Shown here in pieces: positions 1 through 7,198 of a DNA stretch of 14,182 bases (positions are counted from its first letter, which is position 1; the number at the start of each line of letters is the position of its first letter). A program made the position numbers and the translations under genes. Where the stretch lies: the NCBI GenBank assembly GCA_040758525.1, contig JBFLVQ010000180.1, positions 1 through 14,182 on the forward strand. Direction: 5' to 3'. Under the pieces are notes generated by a model. It searched no databases and was not told the origin of the DNA. It saw nothing but the letters and a program-made list of their open reading frames with translations. The stretch is from JBFLVQ01 sp040758525 (GTDB lineage Bacteria; Acidobacteriota; Blastocatellia; Chloracidobacteriales; JADJPF01).

Positions 1-1107
1 TGTACCAGCATGAAAGATCTTAATATCAGCCAAAGCTTCTGCCTCTGTTATACCATTGATAATCTGGCCAAGCTCTGGCTTATGTGGATAGCCAGCCGCA
101 GTCAGTACTACACAAACCGCTGACTCTTCACTCCAAGCGGCTTTTACTCCACTTAGATCACCTTGGGCAATGCCTTCTAGAATATCGACTAGATCGCTGT
201 CTAGCCGCGCTAAAATTACTTGTGCTTCTGGATCGCCAAAACGCACATTGAATTCAAGCACTCTAGGCCCTGCTTCAGTAAGCATTAAGCCTAGGTAGAG
301 GATACCGCGAAAAGGCATACCATCGGCAGCCATTCCCGCCACAGTAGTTTCAGCAATCTCTTGTAGAATACGTGCCTTAAGATTGCGTTCCAGTAGTCCT
401 GGAGTAGAAAAAGCTCCCATACCACCAGTATTGGGTCCCTCATTACCATCAAGCAATCGCTTATAGTCCTGTGCCGGCGGCATAGGCAATACTATCTTGC
501 CATCGGTAAAGATAAGCAGTGAGGCTTCACGACCTGATAGATGCTCCTCGATCACCAATCGCGCGCCCGCCTCCCCTAAACACTTGTCAACCATAAAAGC
601 CTCAACCGTCTGGCGCGCTACCGTCTCGTCCTGAGCTACTACCACGCCTTTGCCTGCCGCTAAGCCATCTGCTTTGAGTACTAATGGATAACTGTAGATA
701 CCAGAAGAGATAATATCATAGGCAGCCTCAGCGCTATCACAGACGGTAAAGGCTGCGGTAGGGATATGGTGGCGAGACATAAACTCTTTGGCAAAGACCT
801 TACTTCCTTCTAGTCGTGCGGCCGCACGAGTAGGTCCAACAATTGGTAGACGACGACGGACAAATGCATCTACCACCCCAACTACCAATGGCAGTTCAGG
901 ACCTACCACGGTAAGGTCTATCTCTAATCGTGCCGCCAGTTCAGCTAATGCATTGGGATTGGCAAGATCAGCCGCAATACACTCAGCCTTGCTGACAATA
1001 CCGCCATTACCAGGCACGCAGTAGAGTTTCTGCACGCGATCGTTTTCGCAGAGCTTCCAAACCAACGCGTGCTCGCGTCCGCCTGACCCTACTACCAGCA
1101 CTTTCAT
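1..1107 (-). CDS. purD: Phosphoribosylamine-glycine ligase (GAR synthetase), 3' end cut by the window
   Basis: Cytosolic enzyme of de novo purine synthesis: joins 5-phosphoribosylamine and glycine with ATP to make glycinamide ribonucleotide. The visible 369 codons start at ATG 1107 with MKVLVVGSGGREHAL, the typical PurD N-terminal dinucleotide-like fold. The ATP-grasp part follows, with PLVLKADGLAAGKGVVV, the PurD signature GNEGPNTGGMGAFS and the metal-binding stretch LEFNVRFGDPEAQ. The frame is open to base 1, and compared with usual PurD lengths of about 420-430 residues some 50-60 C-terminal residues lie outside the window. The Shine-Dalgarno is weak (AGAGGTAG about 13 bases upstream). The neighbouring minus-strand gene is not part of purine metabolism and a hairpin lies between, so purD probably has its own promoter. 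Identification is secure. Confidence 0.97.
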   Translation of the reverse strand, partial: MKVLVVGSGGREHALVWKLCENDRVQKLYCVPGNGGIVSKAECIAADLANPNALAELAARLEIDLTVVGPELPLVVGVVDAFVRRRLPIVGPTRAAARLEGSKVFAKEFMSRHHIPTAAFTVCDSAEAAYDIISSGIYSYPLVLKADGLAAGKGVVVAQDETVARQTVEAFMVDKCLGEAGARLVIEEHLSGREASLLIFTDGKIVLPMPPAQDYKRLLDGNEGPNTGGMGAFSTPGLLERNLKARILQEIAETTVAGMAADGMPFRGILYLGLMLTEAGPRVLEFNVRFGDPEAQVILARLDSDLVDILEGIAQGDLSGVKAAWSEESAVCVVLTAAGYPHKPELGQIINGITEAEALADIKIFHAGT

Positions 1108-1173
1108 AAAGATATTTTTCTACCTCTGTTTATCTACGAAGAGAGCTGGGCGCCTCTCCGCTAAAGCCTGTGC

Positions 1174-1206
1174 GGACGTAAAAGCCGTCCTCAACAAGGG
1201 GACGGC
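1174..1206 (-). terminator. Hairpin with short T-run; terminator of the upstream operon or attenuator in the purD leader
   Basis: Perfect 7-bp stem (GCCGTCC at 1184-1190 pairing with GGACGGC at 1200-1206, 9-base loop). Read on the minus strand it is followed by TTTT (1183-1180), which fits an intrinsic terminator for the operon ending at 1343. The T-run is short, so termination may be partial. A second, mutually exclusive 5-bp stem (GGACG 1174-1178 with CGTCC 1186-1190) would include the T-run and disrupt the first. Confidence 0.5.
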
Positions 1207-1282
1207 AAAACGTGTCACTTTTAGAAAAGGACCTCTGTTGCCAGCGCCGTTTCTTAATCGCTAATAATTACCTTAACAGGCT

Positions 1283-1311
1283 ATTTTATCGCGAGTTGGA
1301 TATTAATTGAA
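1283..1311 (-). promoter_or_regulatory. purD: Candidate sigma70-type promoter for purD
   Basis: On the minus strand TTCAAT (1311-1306; 3/6 match to -35) is separated by 17 bases from TAAAAT (1288-1283; 5/6 match to -10). Transcription would begin near 1276 and give a purD leader of about 170 bases containing the 1184-1206 hairpin. The -35 match is poor, so this is tentative. Confidence 0.3.
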
Positions 1312-1342
1312 ATCCTTTTATACCAACCCAACAGCGGACACT

Positions 1343-2233
1343 TTAAAGCAGTTTCATCGGCTTGGGATTCTTGGCATCCGAATAGTCATAGAAGCCACGT
1401 CCGCTTTTACGTCCATGCATACCAGCTAACACCATACGTTTGAGTAATGCTGGAGGGGCAAACCGTTTCTCACGGAACTCATGAAACATGATCTCAGCAA
1501 TATAATAGGTAGTGTCAAGACCAACGAAGTCAAGTAGTGTAAATGGCCCCATAGGATGACTACAACCAAGCAGCATACCATTATCAATATCCTCGATCGA
1601 GCCAACCCCTTCTTCAAGTGCGCGAATTGCGTCCAATAGATAAGGTACCAGCAGACGATTAACAATAAACCCACTACGATCATTGGTACGTACAACCGTC
1701 TTACCGAGCGAGCGACCAAATTCAATAGCCTGTTCAAAGACTGCTTCATCAGTAACAATTGTGCGTACTGCCTCAAGTAGTTTCATCAATGGTACAGGAT
1801 TAAAGAAGTGTAGGCCAATAAACCGTTGTTGCCGTGCTGAGCTTACCCCTGTCATCAATTCTGTAATCGAAAGCGAGGAGGTATTGGAGGCAATAATCGT
1901 ATGTGGTGGACAGAGTCGATCCAGCTTAGCATAAGCCTCCTGTTTAGTATTCTTATTCTCTATAATCGCTTCAATGATCAGATCGCACTTGGCAAGATCC
2001 TCTATATTGGTGCTGCCATTTAGCCGTGCCAGTGTCTGCCCCTTATCTGTCTCGCTTAGTTTACCCTTCTCAACCAACTTACCAAGTGACTTGTCAATAT
2101 TGGCAAGCCCTTTATCGATGAGATCCTGTGCTACTTCGCAAACCGTTGTTTGGTAACCAGCAGCAGCACAGACCTGGGCAATACCGCTACCCATTAACCC
2201 ACATCCTATGACACCTACGCTTTTAATCTCCAT
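1343..2233 (-). CDS. hbd: 3-hydroxybutyryl-CoA dehydrogenase
   Basis: NAD(P)-dependent oxidoreductase interconverting acetoacetyl-CoA and 3-hydroxybutyryl-CoA, in fatty-acid oxidation, butyrate-type or hydroxybutyrate metabolism. The 296 residues match the usual stand-alone length. An N-terminal Rossmann motif VGVIGCGLMGSGIA (GxGxxG at 10-15) is followed by IASNTSSLSITEL (about 114-126), the catalytic HFFNPVPLMKLLE with His142 and Glu154, and RSGFIVNRLLVPY with Asn192. I chose ATG 2233: a GGGAGG lies 10 bases upstream. A TTG two codons earlier (2239) is also in frame but sits only 4 bases from that motif. The thiolase two genes upstream makes the acetoacetyl-CoA substrate, so the operon encodes consecutive steps. 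Whether it runs in the oxidative or reductive direction cannot be read from sequence. Confidence 0.95.
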   Translation of the reverse strand: MEIKSVGVIGCGLMGSGIAQVCAAAGYQTTVCEVAQDLIDKGLANIDKSLGKLVEKGKLSETDKGQTLARLNGSTNIEDLAKCDLIIEAIIENKNTKQEAYAKLDRLCPPHTIIASNTSSLSITELMTGVSSARQQRFIGLHFFNPVPLMKLLEAVRTIVTDEAVFEQAIEFGRSLGKTVVRTNDRSGFIVNRLLVPYLLDAIRALEEGVGSIEDIDNGMLLGCSHPMGPFTLLDFVGLDTTYYIAEIMFHEFREKRFAPPALLKRMVLAGMHGRKSGRGFYDYSDAKNPKPMKLL

Positions 2234-2279
2234 CCTCAACTATCCTCCCAATATCATCTTGAAAATCTGGCCTGGATTG

Positions 2280-3554
2280 TTACTCCAATTGTTCTGGGGT
2301 ATAGATAATATGATAGTTCCGTCCTTCTGTCTGCGTCCAGGCGCTGAAATCTTGCGTTAGTTGCGCATAGTTATGGGCCTGTACTTCAAGATCAGCCAAG
2401 CTTAGCTTACCCTCTTGGTACTTATCTACCAGCACCAAATTGCCAGCAATTAGCTGTTTTAGCCTAGGCAGGAAAGTGTTGGCTTTACGATCGAGTCTGG
2501 GTAGGCGAGTAAATGCCTTAAGACCCCCATCAAGAATAGTCTTGATCTTTTCCTCTTCCAGCTTCTCACCTTGCTGACAAGCACGATTAAGCATTATATA
2601 AGAGTCTTTAAAGGCGCGCTCACCGGTGTTCCAAGTATCTATATAGCCATTCACATCCGGATGTAGTAAAGCGTTGGCTAAGGATATATCAAGAGAGAAT
2701 TTTGGCTCTTGATAACCAAACCAGACTTTTAGGAAAGAGCCAGCAATAATCAACAAGCAGATCAGTTGCAAAACAGTCCAGATCGCCTTACGTTGACCCC
2801 CTGGTGGCAAATATGGAATAAAAATCGCTGATATTGCGCCTGCGATCAACCCACTGATATGTGCGGCATTATCGATACCTGGCAGGACAAAGCCTATATA
2901 AAGGTTAAGTACAATTGTGACAATCATACGTGTGCCAAAGGCACGACGAAATGATTCTGGTAATTCACTACGGTATTTATAGCCAAATACACTTAAAGCG
3001 CCTAGTAGACCGAAGATTGCCCCTGAAGCGCCCACCGCCAGCCCTGTGCGTGCAATCAATATGCTCCAGATAAAACTGCCCAAGACGGCAGTTACTCCTG
3101 CAATCAGATAAATAACAACAAAACGGGCTGAGCCATAGAGTTTTTCTACGGCTGGACCAAGCGAGATCAACGCATAGGAGTTAAACCCCATATGAATAAT
3201 CCCGCTATGTATAAAGATCGGTGTGATTAGTCGCCAATACTCACCCTGTAGAATAAGTGTATTCTCTTCAGCGCCAAAGGATCGTAATGTCTCTATATTG
3301 GTTGTGCCACCATAGAAGATCATCAAGACAAAGACCAGTAGATTGATGGCAAAAATAATATAGGTGAAAGGGGTGGCGCGGGTGATAAATTCCTTGATGA
3401 AGCGGGTCTCTTTCTCGATCGCAACGATCTCATAAGAGCGGTAACCACATTCAACACAAGTAGGCAATTGTGCAGGCGTAAGCAGCCTGCATTGTGGGCA
3501 GACGCGAAAACGTCGCTCAGTATGGCCGGCGATTTCTGGCGGTTCAGCAGCCAA
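2280..3554 (-). CDS. Rhomboid-family intramembrane serine protease with N-terminal zinc ribbon
   Basis: Polytopic inner-membrane protease predicted to cleave within or near transmembrane segments. The 424 residues begin with a zinc ribbon (CPQC at 19-22 and CVEC at 33-36), then a helix around 64-81 and the rhomboid core. The core has HMGFN (His121, Asn125), the nucleophile motif GASGAIFG (Ser177) and the catalytic His in NAAHISGLIAGA (His232), so it looks active. A further hydrophobic helix lies near 259-275, followed by about 145 soluble residues of no family I recognise, rich in helix-forming residues. The start is a TTG at 3554: an in-frame TGA lies two codons upstream, no ATG occurs before residue 78, and the zinc ribbon must be retained. 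A GAGAGGG precedes it by 10 bases. It sits 17 bases after the thiolase gene and 46 before the dehydrogenase gene, so it is co-transcribed; its substrate is unknown. Confidence 0.9.
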   Translation of the reverse strand: MAAEPPEIAGHTERRFRVCPQCRLLTPAQLPTCVECGYRSYEIVAIEKETRFIKEFITRATPFTYIIFAINLLVFVLMIFYGGTTNIETLRSFGAEENTLILQGEYWRLITPIFIHSGIIHMGFNSYALISLGPAVEKLYGSARFVVIYLIAGVTAVLGSFIWSILIARTGLAVGASGAIFGLLGALSVFGYKYRSELPESFRRAFGTRMIVTIVLNLYIGFVLPGIDNAAHISGLIAGAISAIFIPYLPPGGQRKAIWTVLQLICLLIIAGSFLKVWFGYQEPKFSLDISLANALLHPDVNGYIDTWNTGERAFKDSYIMLNRACQQGEKLEEEKIKTILDGGLKAFTRLPRLDRKANTFLPRLKQLIAGNLVLVDKYQEGKLSLADLEVQAHNYAQLTQDFSAWTQTEGRNYHIIYTPEQLE

Positions 3555-3571
3555 AACTCACATGCCCTCTC

Positions 3572-4759
3572 TTAACCTATCGATTCAACAATTATCGCAA
3601 TACCTTGCCCGCCGCCAATACAAGCAGTCGCGAGTCCATAGCGAGCCTTGCGGCGACGTAATTCATAAAGTAATGTAAGTACTAGACGCGTACCTGAAGC
3701 ACCCAGTGGGTGGCCAAGTGCGATTGCACCACCATTAACATTGGTGCGTTCAGGTATCAGTCCCAGCTCTTTCTCAACAGCAAGATACTGTGCTGCGAAA
3801 GCTTCATTAACCTCTACAAGATCGATATCCTCAAGTTTCAGTCCGGCTTTTGCAAGTGCCTGGCGTGTTGCTGGTACAGGTCCTATTCCCATAATCTCAG
3901 GCTCGACACCCGCCACGGCCCAAGAGATGATACGCCCCATAGGAGTCAAGTTTAACTCACGCGCAGCGGTATCACTTGCTACTACTACAGCAGCAGCACC
4001 ATCAACAATACCAGAAGCATTGCCGGCTGTAACCGTACCATCCTTAGAGAAAGCAGGCTTCAACTTAGCAAGACCTTCTAAGGTTGTATCCGGCCTCACA
4101 TGATCATCATGTTCAAATAGTTCTACACCCTTTTTGGTCTTAATCTCTACTGGTACAATCTCTTCTTTTAGACGGCCAGCAGAGATAGCGGCTTGTGCAC
4201 GCTGCTGACTAAGTAGCGCAAAACGATCCTGCTCCTCACGCGAGATCTCATGTTTACGAGCCAGATTTTCTGCTGTCTGTGCCATATAATAACCGCAATA
4301 GGAGTCCATCAGCGATGCCATCAGTAGATCTTCCAGTTGACCATGGCCTAGGCGATAGCCAGTACGCGCTCCACGTAGTACAAAAGGCGCTTGTGACATA
4401 GACTCCATGCCGCCAGCCAATACAACTCCTGCCTCGCCTAGTTGGATCAATTGGGCCGCGCTAATGATCGATTGAATACCAGAACCACATAAGCGGTTGA
4501 CGGTGAGAGCAGGGCGGTCAATAGGAACACCAGCATACAAGGCGACATGACGGGCACCGTAGATTGCATCAGCAGAGGTCTGTAAGGCATTGCCGTAGAC
4601 AGTTTGATCAATACGATCCGCCCCTACGCCACTACGGGCAAGCGCAGCACGAGCAGCAATTGCACCCAACGCATTAGCAGTGAAGTCTTTTAGCACGCCG
4701 GTATATTCTCCCATAGGCGTACGTGCCCCACCTATTAACAAAAGATCTTTAGCTGACAT
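3572..4759 (-). CDS. Acetyl-CoA acetyltransferase (thiolase II family)
   Basis: Condenses two acetyl-CoA to acetoacetyl-CoA, or the reverse thiolytic reaction. The 395 residues are the standard length. All catalytic elements are present: nucleophilic Cys91 in NRLCGSGIQS, His350 in GGAIALGHPLGASGTR and Cys380 in CIGGGQGIA. N-terminal GGARTPMGEYTG is typical of biosynthetic-type thiolases (AtoB/ThlA/PhaA). Start ATG 4759 has a GGAG six bases upstream. It is the first gene of the operon with the rhomboid gene and 3-hydroxybutyryl-CoA dehydrogenase. A longer-chain 3-ketoacyl-CoA thiolase role cannot be excluded from motifs alone. Confidence 0.95.
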   Translation of the reverse strand: MSAKDLLLIGGARTPMGEYTGVLKDFTANALGAIAARAALARSGVGADRIDQTVYGNALQTSADAIYGARHVALYAGVPIDRPALTVNRLCGSGIQSIISAAQLIQLGEAGVVLAGGMESMSQAPFVLRGARTGYRLGHGQLEDLLMASLMDSYCGYYMAQTAENLARKHEISREEQDRFALLSQQRAQAAISAGRLKEEIVPVEIKTKKGVELFEHDDHVRPDTTLEGLAKLKPAFSKDGTVTAGNASGIVDGAAAVVVASDTAARELNLTPMGRIISWAVAGVEPEIMGIGPVPATRQALAKAGLKLEDIDLVEVNEAFAAQYLAVEKELGLIPERTNVNGGAIALGHPLGASGTRLVLTLLYELRRRKARYGLATACIGGGQGIAIIVESIG

Positions 4760-4865
4760 AAATACTCCTAAAAAGGGATCACAGACAGTTTAGCAGAGTC
4801 AAAGTAACAGAACTTTTGCAGCCGGTCAATGAAGGCGTGAGCGCGCACAGACTGATAGTAAGCGG

Positions 4866-4895
4866 TTTTCTAATAAGCTCTATATATGGTATTAT
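4866..4895 (+). promoter_or_regulatory. Weak candidate promoter in the 179-base divergent region
   Basis: The divergent spacer between thiolase and the SAM-hydrolase gene (4760-4938) must hold promoters for both. The clearest plus-strand element is TATTAT (4890-4895), 4/6 to -10, within an AT-rich block; the best -35 is a poor TTTTCT near 4866-4871. No operator-like palindrome was seen. Confidence 0.25.
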
Positions 4896-4938
4896 AGCGG
4901 ACGCTGCAGCTAAATCACCTTTTAAGAACAGGACGGCT

Positions 4939-5745
4939 ATGGCGGATAAAAGACCAATTATCACGCTACTCACTGATTTCGGTACGGAGGACCATTTTGT
5001 CGCGGCAGTAAAAGGGGCAATCCTGTCAATCAACACAAATGTAGAGTTGATTGACATCACACACAATATTCCCCCTCAAGATATTTTTACGGGGGCCTTT
5101 ACACTACGCAACGCTTATCATGCCTTTCCTCGTTTTACTACTCACATTGCTGTAGTTGATCCTGGCGTTGGTTCATCGCGCCGCCCAATTATGGTAATGA
5201 CCGACAACTACAATTTTATTGGTCCAGATAATGGCATCTTTAGTTACATTTATCAGCAGGAAGAGGTTAATCGTGTACTACATATCACTGCTGAGCACTA
5301 CTTTCGTACTCCGCTCTGCTCAACCTTCCATGCTCGCGATATCTTTGCACCTATCGCTGCTTGGCTAAGCAAGGGGGTCGAAGCACTTAAGATGGGTGAT
5401 GAAATAGCGGATTATTTACGATTTAATGTGCCACAACCACAAGAGCTAAGCCCTACACTAATTAAAGGCATGATCATACATATAGATCGTTTTGGTAATT
5501 GTGTTACCAACTTCTCTGCTAGCGAGCTTACTGAAGAGCGTATGAATACTAACAAGGTGCTAGTAGTTAACGATTACCAGATCGCTCGTTTCTGCAACTA
5601 TTACGCTGAGTGTCCAGAAGGTGAGATTTGTGCTCTCTTTGGTAGTTCCAACCTGCTTGAGCTGGCAACTCCAAAGGGATCGGCGGCGCAGGCGCTAGGA
5701 GCTAATCGTGGCACTGAGGTTTCACTACATCTGGCAGCACAGTGA
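4939..5745 (+). CDS. S-adenosyl-L-methionine hydroxide adenosyltransferase (DUF62 / SAM hydrolase family)
   Basis: Predicted to hydrolyse S-adenosylmethionine to adenosine and methionine with hydroxide as nucleophile. The 268 residues show family motifs in order: ITLLTDFGTEDHF (Asp13), HNIPPQDIFTGA, DPGVGSSRRPI (Asp74, Arg81/82), GPDNGIFS, FHARDIFAPIAA (His131) and the C-terminal-domain motif HIDRFGNCVTNF. The Asp-Arg-His set is what distinguishes hydroxide adenosyltransferases from the related fluorinase and chlorinase, so halogenation is unlikely. The start is ATG 4939 (MADKRPI) with AGGA upstream; an in-frame TTG at 4816 adds 41 residues without family similarity and overlaps the promoter region. 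The physiological role of the family is poorly defined. The exonuclease gene begins 10 bases after its stop, implying one transcript. Confidence 0.93.
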   Translation: MADKRPIITLLTDFGTEDHFVAAVKGAILSINTNVELIDITHNIPPQDIFTGAFTLRNAYHAFPRFTTHIAVVDPGVGSSRRPIMVMTDNYNFIGPDNGIFSYIYQQEEVNRVLHITAEHYFRTPLCSTFHARDIFAPIAAWLSKGVEALKMGDEIADYLRFNVPQPQELSPTLIKGMIIHIDRFGNCVTNFSASELTEERMNTNKVLVVNDYQIARFCNYYAECPEGEICALFGSSNLLELATPKGSAAQALGANRGTEVSLHLAAQ

Positions 5746-5755
5746 TGGAGAAGTT

Positions 5756-7048
5756 ATGACCAAGTTTCTGCATATTGCTGACATTCATCTAGGAATAAAA
5801 CGTTACGGATTGGAGGAACGTACCAAAGACTTCTTTCGTGCCTGGTATGATTGTCTACAAAAATATGCTGTGCGTGAGGGTGTCGATTTTGTGCTTATTG
5901 CTGGTGACCTTTTTGATCGTCGGCAGATCGATCCACAAGCAGCTAATCATGCGATCTTTGGTCTTAACCGTCTCAAAGAAGCAGGTATTCCTGTCTTTGC
6001 TATTGAAGGTAATCATGATCAGCGGGAAACTGGCTCAGACTTTAGCTGGCTACGTAGCTTTTCGCAGTGGCGCTTCCTCAATCTGCTAGAACCTATCCAC
6101 AGTGAAAGTGGTATCGAATACCAACCCTGGAATGAGCAGCAACGCGAAGGTTCATATATCGACTATAAAGATGTACGTATTTTCGGTTCACGCTGGTATG
6201 GCGTTACCACTACTAATGTGCTACCACAATTGCAGGTAGCGCTACAGCCACATCTACGTGCCGGGGCATATAACATAATGATGTTACATGCCGAGATCGA
6301 AGGTCAGCTAAATCGACCGATTCCTGCACTCTCTACTAGCAAACTACTACAGTTGCGTGAGGGAATAAACTATCTAGCACTTGGTCATATTCACAAGAAT
6401 TTCGTGATTGAAGACTGGGCCTACAATCCCGGCTCACTGGAAGCTGCCTCTATGGATGAATATCAGGAGCGGCGTGGCGCATATCTGGTAGAGTTGGTTA
6501 ATGGTGAAGTTCGTGCAAAACTAGTAGGTGATTATTATCAGCGGTCTTTTCGCTTTCTCAACTTTGATCTTGCTACATTCTCTGAACCTGATGAAGCCTC
6601 ATTAGCACTGGGCAAGTTCCTGCTTGCCGAGCTTCCTGATGAGCGTGTGGAAGAGGAACCCCTGGTAGTGGTAACATTGACTGGTCGCCTCTCCTTTAAG
6701 AGTTCGCTGATTAAACTAGAGTCAGTGAAAAAAGAGGCACTTATGCAAAGGCGTGTTTTGGATATTATTTTCCGCAATGAAACTGTGCCGGTTGAATATG
6801 CGGTAGCGGTGGATCTAGGTTCAGGTACACCACGTAGCGAACGGGAGCTACGTGTTATTGAGGACCTAGTCGCACAGCATGCACGCTATCGCGACCGTGC
6901 TCCTGAATTGGCTAATCTGATTCTGGAGATGAAACGCCTGACACTGGCCGGTGAGCCTCCCGATCGATTGTTGGAGTTGCTTGAGCGTCAAGCTTACCCA
7001 TCTCAGCCAGAATTGGCAGGTTTAATCAAACTCGCCACATTGAGTTGA
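5756..7048 (+). CDS. sbcD: SbcD/Mre11-family DNA double-strand-break exonuclease
   Basis: Metallophosphoesterase nuclease predicted to process DNA ends. In 430 residues all phosphoesterase motifs are visible: HIADIHLG (Asp9, His11), IAGDLFD (Asp51), IEGNHDQ (Asn86, His87), MLHAEI (His178) and LGHIHKN (His211, His213), followed by YNPGSLEA. The capping region and about 150 C-terminal residues diverge from E. coli SbcD. Start ATG 5756 has GGAG five bases upstream; an alternative upstream GTG/ATG-type start would overlap the previous gene. SbcD and Mre11 normally work with the ATPase SbcC/Rad50, usually encoded next to it; no such gene is in this window, so the partner must be elsewhere or absent. 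Co-transcribed with the SAM hydroxide adenosyltransferase. Confidence 0.9.
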   Translation: MTKFLHIADIHLGIKRYGLEERTKDFFRAWYDCLQKYAVREGVDFVLIAGDLFDRRQIDPQAANHAIFGLNRLKEAGIPVFAIEGNHDQRETGSDFSWLRSFSQWRFLNLLEPIHSESGIEYQPWNEQQREGSYIDYKDVRIFGSRWYGVTTTNVLPQLQVALQPHLRAGAYNIMMLHAEIEGQLNRPIPALSTSKLLQLREGINYLALGHIHKNFVIEDWAYNPGSLEAASMDEYQERRGAYLVELVNGEVRAKLVGDYYQRSFRFLNFDLATFSEPDEASLALGKFLLAELPDERVEEEPLVVVTLTGRLSFKSSLIKLESVKKEALMQRRVLDIIFRNETVPVEYAVAVDLGSGTPRSERELRVIEDLVAQHARYRDRAPELANLILEMKRLTLAGEPPDRLLELLERQAYPSQPELAGLIKLATLS

Positions 7049-7198
7049 AGAGAAGTTAAGGATATTTCTTTAGCAACGAAAATTTTTGCCTAGCTGCTTT
7101 GGCGGCCTTGCTCTAATATTTATTAAGATCAAATTATTGAGAACGGAATTAGAACTTGGATGCGCTCGTTTAAATCATAAGCATTAGGAACTAAGATC
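7049..7198. other. Intergenic spacer upstream of the kinase gene
   Basis: 150 AT-rich bases between the exonuclease stop and the kinase start. I see no hairpin with T-run and no convincing -35/-10 pair. An AGGA lies about 10 bases before the kinase ATG and is its probable ribosome binding site. Confidence 0.5.

Noticed and set aside
4816..4938. N-terminal 41-residue extension of the SAM hydroxide adenosyltransferase from TTG 4816
   Set aside because: The extension has no family similarity, lacks a good ribosome binding site and covers the divergent promoter region; ATG 4939 has AGGA upstream and matches the family start.
4779..5066. Minus-strand open frame of 95 codons overlapping the SAM-hydrolase start
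   Set aside because: It overlaps conserved codons of the plus-strand gene and the thiolase promoter region, and shows no family motif.
4939..5745. Fluorinase or chlorinase activity of the DUF62 protein
   Set aside because: The DPGVGSSRR and FHARD motifs carry the Asp-Arg-His set typical of hydroxide adenosyltransferases, so a halogenase is not supported.
5708..5755. Upstream start of the SbcD-like gene overlapping the preceding gene
   Set aside because: The 16 extra codons read out of frame through the previous gene and have no ribosome binding site; ATG 5756 is preceded by GGAG and begins the conserved phosphoesterase motif.
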